Origin: Aurantimicrobium sp. INA4 | GTDB taxonomy: Bacteria > Actinomycetota > Actinomycetes > Actinomycetales > Microbacteriaceae | Assembly (NCBI RefSeq): GCF_027924525.1 | Contig: NZ_AP027040.1 | Coordinates: 1,488,001 to 1,552,000, forward strand | Reading direction: 5' to 3' | Length of the DNA stretch: 64,000 nt | Shown: one piece after another, positions 59,554 to 64,000 of the stretch | Layout of the letters: every line of letters starts with the position of its first letter | Position numbering within the stretch: the stretch's first letter is position 1 | Notes under the pieces: generated by a model | Told to the model about the DNA's origin: nothing | What the model saw: the letters and a program-made list of their open reading frames with translations, nothing else | The model's database searches: none | Translations under genes and position numbers: made by a program

Positions 59554-59574
59554 GTTGAGTGATGATGACTCAAG
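59554..59574. promoter_or_regulatory. HAIR operator (HspR-binding site)
   Basis: GTTGAGT-N7-ACTCAAG matches the HAIR consensus CTTGAGT-N7-ACTCAAG with one mismatch. HspR binds HAIR sites to repress heat-shock genes in actinobacteria. On the minus strand TTGAGT (59568-59573) could itself be the clpB -35. Its regulator, hspR, is at 61518-61934. Confidence 0.85.
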
Positions 59575-59628
59575 TTTACTCCTCTGGTCCTATTTTCTCT
59601 AGGCCTGAAGCTGAAAGAAAGCTGAGAA

Positions 59629-60789
59629 CTACCCCTTGATGGACTTCGTCACCGTGAACTTCGGAGTCCTGCGAACCTCACGGGTCTCTCCCACTAGTTT
59701 GCGCAATGCGGGCTTGTAACTCAGGTGGCGATTAGCCACCACCCACAATTCCCCGCCAGGTCTGAGCACCCTTCCTGCCTCGGCAAACAGCCTCAAGCTC
59801 GTGCCTGCATGAACGGCAGCGCCGGAGTGAAAAGGCGGGTTGAACAGAATGAGGTCGGCGGAGCTGTCTTCTTGTGAAGACAGTCCGTCGTCGCGAACCA
59901 CAGTGACGCGATCACTGAGGTTGTTTGCCTCCATAGTTGCTCTCGCTGATTCGACAGCGGCGGCAGACTGATCGCTGGCGATCACTGTCGCTGTTGGTCG
60001 AAGTTTTGCTATTTGGGCAGCGAGAACACCCGTTCCACAACCAAAGTCAATAATGCGCATACCCTGCTGACCCGAAACTCTGTCTAACACCGCAAGCAGG
60101 TCGTAGGTGCCTATGTCGATAGAGATTCCTGCAAAAGCACCACCTTGAGCACACACCGTCAGATCAACATCCGCGTGGTATTCACTCTTGGGCCATGAGG
60201 TGAGGGCCTCGAGCGCTGCTTGTTTCTTTGGTCCACGTGCGCGAATGACACGTGACTTTTGCTCAGCAAGACTTGCTTCAACCTGAGTGAAAAACTTCCC
60301 CAAGGTCTCATTCATGCTCAGGGTCATGTGTTTGATGCGACCGCCGGCCAACACGAGAACATCGTCAGCAGAGTAGGCCGCAATAAGTGCCGCCCTTTGC
60401 TCTAATTGCTCCAGCGAGCGCGGTAAACGCAACACAACAATCCTCGAGGAAACAACCAGTTCACTGGAAAGTGGAAGATTCTGAAAGGTCGATGAAGGCG
60501 GATAGGAATCCGAAAGTTCCTGCGCGTTATTCATCAGTGCAAGTTCACCTGAACGTGCATCTTGGTGAACAAGAACCTCAGTAAACCCAGCCTCAGCTAG
60601 GGCGCCTAATGTCAATGCTCCGTGAGTGTCTCCGATGATGGATAGCGGGCTTGCAAGCAGGGTTGGATCAATCTCAACAGCGCGCTGAAGTTCAGTTAAC
60701 AGGAGACGGTCGGCGGCATCAACGGCAACGAGTTCGGGGGACTCCAGATCAGGCCAACGCCTGAGGGATTCGAAAGGAAATGAACTCAC
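59629..60789 (-). CDS. Class I methyltransferase of the RsmC/RlmG (rRNA guanine-N2) type
   Basis: A 386-residue protein with a degenerate N-terminal half and a SAM-binding C-terminal half: MRIIDFGCGTGVLAAQIAKL and the catalytic LILFNPPFHSG, then GRVLRPGGELWVVANRHLSYK. NPPFH is the hallmark of RsmC and RlmG, which methylate guanine-N2 in rRNA. Which site cannot be told. The GTG start has TAGTCT at -12 to -7. Confidence 0.88.
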   Translation of the reverse strand: MSSFPFESLRRWPDLESPELVAVDAADRLLLTELQRAVEIDPTLLASPLSIIGDTHGALTLGALAEAGFTEVLVHQDARSGELALMNNAQELSDSYPPSSTFQNLPLSSELVVSSRIVVLRLPRSLEQLEQRAALIAAYSADDVLVLAGGRIKHMTLSMNETLGKFFTQVEASLAEQKSRVIRARGPKKQAALEALTSWPKSEYHADVDLTVCAQGGAFAGISIDIGTYDLLAVLDRVSGQQGMRIIDFGCGTGVLAAQIAKLRPTATVIASDQSAAAVESARATMEANNLSDRVTVVRDDGLSSQEDSSADLILFNPPFHSGAAVHAGTSLRLFAEAGRVLRPGGELWVVANRHLSYKPALRKLVGETREVRRTPKFTVTKSIKG

Positions 60790-60795
60790 CCTTTG

Positions 60796-60801
60796 AGACT
60801 A
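60796..60801 (-). promoter_or_regulatory. -10 hexamer of the RsmC/RlmG-like gene (leaderless)
   Basis: TAGTCT on the minus strand at -12 to -7 from the GTG at 60789. Confidence 0.55.
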
Positions 60802-61170
60802 TTCGGACTTGCCAACCTGCTTGTACAACTTGGAGATAACAAACCAGGAACCATCAACACGAAGCAAGCTGAGATAGTCCTGCATTACTCCGCCGAACAT
60901 CTCGAGCTGGACTTTTGCGAGTGCAACCTCTGGTGAAATCTGGTCGACGAGGAGGACCTTGTCACGACGGACATTGCCCAAATCTTGTGGAGAGGTACGC
61001 GCTTCCATTTGTTCGTGATAAACATCGCGAGGACGAATCACGATCTCATCGTTCTCTGACGAGTAGAGGTTGCTGTCTTTGTGAAAGACCTTGTCGAAGA
61101 GGGACATGTCTTGCGAGTGCATGAGCTCAAAGTAATCATCGAGCAATGTTTGGATTCCTGCGTCAGTCAT
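60799..61170 (-). CDS. NTF2-like (SnoaL-fold) family protein
   Basis: A 123-residue protein fitting the NTF2/SnoaL-like fold: an N-terminal helix (IQTLLDDYFELMHSQDMSLFDKVFHKDSNLYS), then beta strands with DGSWFVISKLYKQ. Such proteins bind small hydrophobic ligands or are enzymes; no active site can be named. TAGTCT at -12 to -7 gives a leaderless start. Confidence 0.85.
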   Translation of the reverse strand: MTDAGIQTLLDDYFELMHSQDMSLFDKVFHKDSNLYSSENDEIVIRPRDVYHEQMEARTSPQDLGNVRRDKVLLVDQISPEVALAKVQLEMFGGVMQDYLSLLRVDGSWFVISKLYKQVGKSE

Positions 61171-61176
61171 GGAACA

Positions 61177-61182
61177 AGACTA
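61177..61182 (-). promoter_or_regulatory. -10 hexamer of the NTF2-like gene (leaderless)
   Basis: TAGTCT on the minus strand at -12 to -7 from the ATG at 61170. Confidence 0.55.
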
Positions 61183-61185
61183 ACT

Positions 61186-61455
61186 TCAGCGATCACCAAA
61201 TTCTTTAGTCATGAGCAACTGGACATCACGGTCTAAGTGATCAAACCTGGCGTCCATGCGAGCCCCAAGTTCATTTCGCATGCTCGCCATTTCTGCGCGA
61301 AGCCCTGTCCCAATCATCCTGAAACTTGCAAAAACAACACCAATAAGGGCAAAAATCACTGCACTGAAAACTCCGATGAGAGTCCATACCTGTGGGTTAT
61401 CCAAATAGATCACATCCCTATTGTTACTGGTTTTGATAAGAATCGCATCTGGCAA
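61186..61455 (-). CDS. Small membrane protein with C-terminal helix, unknown function
   Basis: An 89-residue protein with one hydrophobic segment (residues ~25-47) and a charged, helical C-terminus (EMASMRNELGARMDARFDHLDRDVQ) that may form a coiled coil. The TTG start at 61455 is uncertain; a GTG at residue 15 is an alternative. No family recognised, and the real gene may be shorter. Confidence 0.45.
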   Translation of the reverse strand: MPDAILIKTSNNRDVIYLDNPQVWTLIGVFSAVIFALIGVVFASFRMIGTGLRAEMASMRNELGARMDARFDHLDRDVQLLMTKEFGDR

Positions 61456-61517
61456 TTGAGCGATAGGCGATACCGCTCTGGCAGTGAGTAATTCTGGAAA
61501 ATGTGAACTGTGAAGGA

Positions 61518-61934
61518 CTAGTCACGTCCGAAGGGACGCCAAACCACAACATCTGTGCGGCGGCGAGCGCGAGTTCCAGCCCGCAGGCTTTCCACGTCAC
61601 CTGCAGGTCCTGCAGCGAAGACGCGACGGCCTGGCTGGTTGAGCAGAGCGTCCGCAAGGGTGGCTTCGAGTTCTCGAACTCGCACACGCAGTGCGTCATT
61701 TTGATTCTCTAAATCCAGAACGCGACGGATGCCCTCTAGGGAGAGACCTTCCGCGCTAAGTCTGGCAACTTCGCGAAGCTGAGCAACGTTACGCATGGAA
61801 TAACGCCTGGATTGACCCGCTGTTCGGCCTGGCTGAACCAGGCCGATGCGGTCATACTGCCGCAGGGTCTGCGGGTGCATTCCCGCAAGTTCTGCAGCCA
61901 TCGAGATAGTAAAGATCGGCTGGTTCTCGTCCAT
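61518..61934 (-). CDS. hspR: Heat-shock repressor HspR (MerR family)
   Basis: MerR-type regulator of 138 residues: PIFTISMAAELAGMHPQTLRQYDRIGLVQPGRTAGQSRRYS is split in its key parts as the helix-turn-helix with AGMHPQTLRQYDRIGL and the wing GQSRRYS; a coiled coil around LENQNDALRVRVRELEATL and the actinobacterial tail WRPFGRD follow. HspR represses dnaK and clpB operons by binding HAIR sites, with DnaK as co-repressor. Last gene of dnaK-grpE-dnaJ-hspR. Confidence 0.94.
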   Translation of the reverse strand: MDENQPIFTISMAAELAGMHPQTLRQYDRIGLVQPGRTAGQSRRYSMRNVAQLREVARLSAEGLSLEGIRRVLDLENQNDALRVRVRELEATLADALLNQPGRRVFAAGPAGDVESLRAGTRARRRTDVVVWRPFGRD

Positions 61935-61963
61935 GCTTTTCCTTATCTCTTGAGGGGTGTTGG

Positions 61964-62941
61964 CTAGCGCTTTGCTTCTGCAAGCAAGTCTGCGCGAGGG
62001 TTCTCACTTGGCGCAACAGATGCGAACTTTTCGAGGGCTTCTTTAGCAGCGTCATCGAGATGGCTCGGGACAGCAATTTGAACAACAGCGAGGAGGTCGC
62101 CTGTTCCCTTTGCTGTCTTAATGCCACGACCCTTAACGCGCAGGGAACGTCCACTCGGTGTGCCCGAAGCAACTTTGAGCTTGACGGTCTCACCCTCAGG
62201 GGTGGGAACCTCAATGGTTGCCCCCAGTGCTGCCTCTGTGAAGGTGACTGGGACATTCACTTTGATGTTGAGTCCGTCACGCTCGAAGACAGGGTGCTTC
62301 TTCACCTTGACGGTGAGAACAATGTCACCTGCTTCGCCACCGTCGGGGCTGGGATAGCCCTTGCCACGAAGACGGATTTTCTGTCCATCAGCAACACCGG
62401 CAGGGATTTTCACCTTGACGGTTCGGCCCTCACTGGTCTGCAAGCTCATGGTGTCGCCATGGAATGCTTCAAAGAAATCGATAGTGACAGAGGAGACAAT
62501 GTCTTGTCCCTTCTGTGGGCCACCAAATCCACGGAAACCGCCGGAGGCCTGGCCGAATCGGCCACCTCCGCCGCCAAACATTCCGCCGAAGATATCTTCA
62601 AAGCCGCCTCCCTGTTGGAAGGTGTACTGCTGGCCGCCACGGCCAAACCCGCTGAAGGCATCCTCGAAACCGCCTTGAGGTCCGCCTGCACTAAAGCGTG
62701 CACCGGAACCCATGGCGCGAATCTGGTCATACTCAGCACGCTGCTCCTTATCGGAGAGCACAGAGTACGCTTCAGAGATTTCCTTGAATTTCGCTTCTGC
62801 CTTGGCGTTTCCCTGATTGGAGTCAGGGTGATATTCGCGAGCGAGCTTGCGATAGACCTTCTTCAGTTCAGCTTCCGAAGCGTCTTTGGAGACGCCGAGG
62901 ACTTTGTAAAAGTCTTTATCGAACCAATCTTGACTGGCCAT
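61964..62941 (-). CDS. dnaJ: Co-chaperone DnaJ, zinc-finger-less (CbpA-like) form
   Basis: J-protein of 325 residues: J domain with the catalytic HPD (REYHPDSNQG), a long Gly/Phe-rich region (residues ~85-150) and the C-terminal substrate-binding barrels. The CxxCxGxG zinc fingers of canonical DnaJ are absent. It stimulates DnaK. AGGAGGCGCAT precedes the ATG. It lies between grpE and hspR. Confidence 0.93.
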   Translation of the reverse strand: MASQDWFDKDFYKVLGVSKDASEAELKKVYRKLAREYHPDSNQGNAKAEAKFKEISEAYSVLSDKEQRAEYDQIRAMGSGARFSAGGPQGGFEDAFSGFGRGGQQYTFQQGGGFEDIFGGMFGGGGGRFGQASGGFRGFGGPQKGQDIVSSVTIDFFEAFHGDTMSLQTSEGRTVKVKIPAGVADGQKIRLRGKGYPSPDGGEAGDIVLTVKVKKHPVFERDGLNIKVNVPVTFTEAALGATIEVPTPEGETVKLKVASGTPSGRSLRVKGRGIKTAKGTGDLLAVVQIAVPSHLDDAAKEALEKFASVAPSENPRADLLAEAKR

Positions 62942-62973
62942 ATGCGCCTCCTTTCTTTACGTCGTTTCGGATA

Positions 62974-63597
62974 CTAGTTTGCAGGAACAGCAACAACAAC
63001 CTTTGCTGCGCGAACCTGTGTGGTGCCGATCATGTACCCGGTCTCCACAACATCCAGCACCGTCTCTGCTGTGACATCTGGTGAAGGCTGCTGCAGAATC
63101 GCTTCGTGCAGGTTCGGGTCAAAAAGGTCACCTGCTGCACCATAGGCAACGAGACCAAGGCGCTCGGTTGCACCACGCAGTTTGCCGGCGATGGCGGCCA
63201 GGGCAGAGCCCTCTGCCAGGTCGCCGTGCTTTTCTGCACGGTCAATGTCATCGAGGACAGGAAGAAGAATCTTCACGGTGTCTCCGATGATGCGCTCTCG
63301 TTCAATCTCTCGGTTGGCTTCGGTGCGCTTGCGGTAATTGGCGTATTCAGCGGTTACGCGCTGAAGGTCAGCCAAACGCTCTGCTGCCAGATCACTTTCT
63401 GCCTGCTCGAGGAAAGAAAGGTCGGCATCTGTCAGCGAGGTTTCTACATCGGCGTCTTCAAAGGAAGCGTCTTCAGTAGGTCCGTCATATCCAGGGTCTT
63501 CAGCAAAGCCGGCGTTCTCGCCAACCTCACTGGTGTCCCCTGCGGAGGAGCCCCCGTTCAGGGGCTCCTCTACTGGGTTCTCGTTCTGGTCGGACAT
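62974..63597 (-). CDS. grpE: Nucleotide exchange factor GrpE
   Basis: A 207-residue GrpE: acidic N-terminal region (residues 1-60), a long helix with DLQRVTAEYANYRKRTEANREIERERIIGDTVKILLPVLDDIDRAEKHGDL, and the beta domain ending YGAAGDLFDPNLHEAI and VETGYMIGTTQVRAAKVVVAVP. It releases ADP from DnaK. It starts two bases after the dnaK stop, so the two are tightly coupled. Confidence 0.95.
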   Translation of the reverse strand: MSDQNENPVEEPLNGGSSAGDTSEVGENAGFAEDPGYDGPTEDASFEDADVETSLTDADLSFLEQAESDLAAERLADLQRVTAEYANYRKRTEANREIERERIIGDTVKILLPVLDDIDRAEKHGDLAEGSALAAIAGKLRGATERLGLVAYGAAGDLFDPNLHEAILQQPSPDVTAETVLDVVETGYMIGTTQVRAAKVVVAVPAN

Positions 63598-63599
63598 GC

Positions 63600-64000
63600 T
63601 TACTTAGCGTCTTTCTCAGACGATCCGTCAGCCTCGTCGTCTTCGACAACTTCAGCGTCGACAACATCATCATCAGAAGCAGCTTCGCCTTCAGGTGCGC
63701 TTTCGGCAGAAGCTTCTGCCTGGCCTGCAGCGTAGATTGCTTCACCGAGCTTGCCCTGGCTTTCGACGAGCTTGTCATATGCAGTCTTCACTGCGGCATC
63801 GTCGTCTCCAGCAAGTGCTGTCTTGAGTGCGTCGACATCGCCCTGAACTTCGTTCTTCACGTCTTCGGGGAGCTTGTCTTCGTTCTCCTTGATCAGCTTC
63901 TCGATGGAATAGACCATCTGCTCAGCACCGTTTCGGGTCTCTGCAGACTCGCGACGTGCCTTGTCTTCAGCTGCGTGCTCTTCAGCTTCGCGAACCATGC
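63600..64000 (-). CDS. dnaK: Chaperone DnaK, C-terminal part (gene continues past the window)
   Basis: The 3' end of dnaK, about 133 codons: the helical lid MVREAEEHAAEDKARRESAETRNGAEQM-type region, then GDVDALKTALAGDDDAAVKTAYDKL, and the acidic tail with the DnaK-typical VVDAEVVEDDE. The ATPase domain and start lie to the right of base 64000. It heads the heat-shock operon with grpE, dnaJ and hspR. Confidence 0.95.
   Translation of the reverse strand, partial: MVREAEEHAAEDKARRESAETRNGAEQMVYSIEKLIKENEDKLPEDVKNEVQGDVDALKTALAGDDDAAVKTAYDKLVESQGKLGEAIYAAGQAEASAESAPEGEAASDDDVVDAEVVEDDEADGSSEKDAK

Noticed and set aside
61935..61963. A second HAIR site before hspR
   Set aside because: The short gap between hspR and dnaJ carries no CTTGAGT-N7-ACTCAAG pattern; hspR is read from the dnaK promoter.
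62060..62977. A 305-residue plus-strand open frame opposite dnaJ
   Set aside because: It is the mirror of the high-bias dnaJ coding sequence, has no recognisable domain or ribosome binding site, and dnaJ is certain.
1..64000. CRISPR arrays, insertion sequences, prophage or integrase genes, rRNA
   Set aside because: No repeated spacer arrays, transposase or integrase motifs, and no rRNA sequence was seen; the gene set is ordinary chromosomal.

Overview
This window looks like a chromosome piece from an actinobacterium of the Microbacteriaceae type, probably a small-genome, moderate-GC member like the freshwater Luna/Aurantimicrobium group. That placement is inferred from gene content, not from a search. 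Supporting features are a menaquinone gene cluster, a dnaK-grpE-dnaJ-hspR order with a HAIR operator before clpB, the actinobacterial families DUF3073 and DUF4229, a 32-residue bS22-like ribosomal protein gene, mycoredoxin-like glutaredoxins, and an archaeal-type (short) aspartyl-tRNA synthetase. The window is almost wholly coding: 77 protein or RNA genes, mostly short operons, and no gene-free stretch longer than about 300 bases. The longest gaps are about 212 bases (53180-53391) and 185 bases (29284-29468), both described below. I see no insertion sequence, prophage, CRISPR array or rRNA.

Layout. 1-2137: end of an APC permease and twin fluoride channels. 2224-6501: DUF3073, a TauE/SafE exporter, purM and purF (divergent) and small proteins. 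6507-15892: menaquinone synthesis (polyprenyl diphosphate synthase, menG, menF, menD, menA, menE, menB, menC) in several divergent units, with small membrane proteins between. 15887-20423: System II cytochrome c maturation (ccsB, resB, ccdA, a TlpA/ResA lipoprotein) behind a histidine phosphatase. 20490-28430: aspS, glutaredoxins, bS22, an ArsR regulator, a Ktr/Trk potassium system, proC, a CDF metal exporter, tadA. 28491-30890: a cysteine-rich leader peptide, an orphan winged-helix regulator, and a class I photolyase. 30937-34797: a rhodanese lipoprotein under a CsoR-like operator, then the transglutaminase / alpha-E / circularly permuted ATP-grasp trio. 36642-40391: a DUF2256 zinc protein divergent from a PadR - ABC1 kinase - photolyase-like operon in which the photolyase appears circularly permuted. 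41239-44078: an amine permease with a flavin amine oxidase. 44075-49587: tRNA modification, two short-chain dehydrogenases or related genes, tRNA-Arg(ACG), a second transglutaminase, exonuclease III. 49670-53179: a TetR-linked ABC export operon behind tandem palindromes. 53392-57208: DUF6421, threonine aldolase, a short TetR with a PH-like partner, a nitroreductase. 57319-64000: heat-shock genes (an N-domain-less clpB, hspR, dnaJ, grpE, end of dnaK).

How the genes work together. The menaquinone and cytochrome c maturation genes make up a respiratory block. The heat-shock genes are probably under HspR. A striking global feature is the promoter layout: for about 28 genes a TANNNT hexamer (very often TAGGCT, TAGACT or TAGTCT) ends 6-8 bases before the start codon and usually no Shine-Dalgarno is seen. 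This is the signature of leaderless mRNAs, and I used it to choose several starts. The most promising candidates for something undescribed are the permuted photolyase operon (36642-40391), the leaderless polycysteine leader before an OmpR-type regulator (28454-28580), and the CsoR/CstR-like control of a rhodanese lipoprotein (30937-31331).
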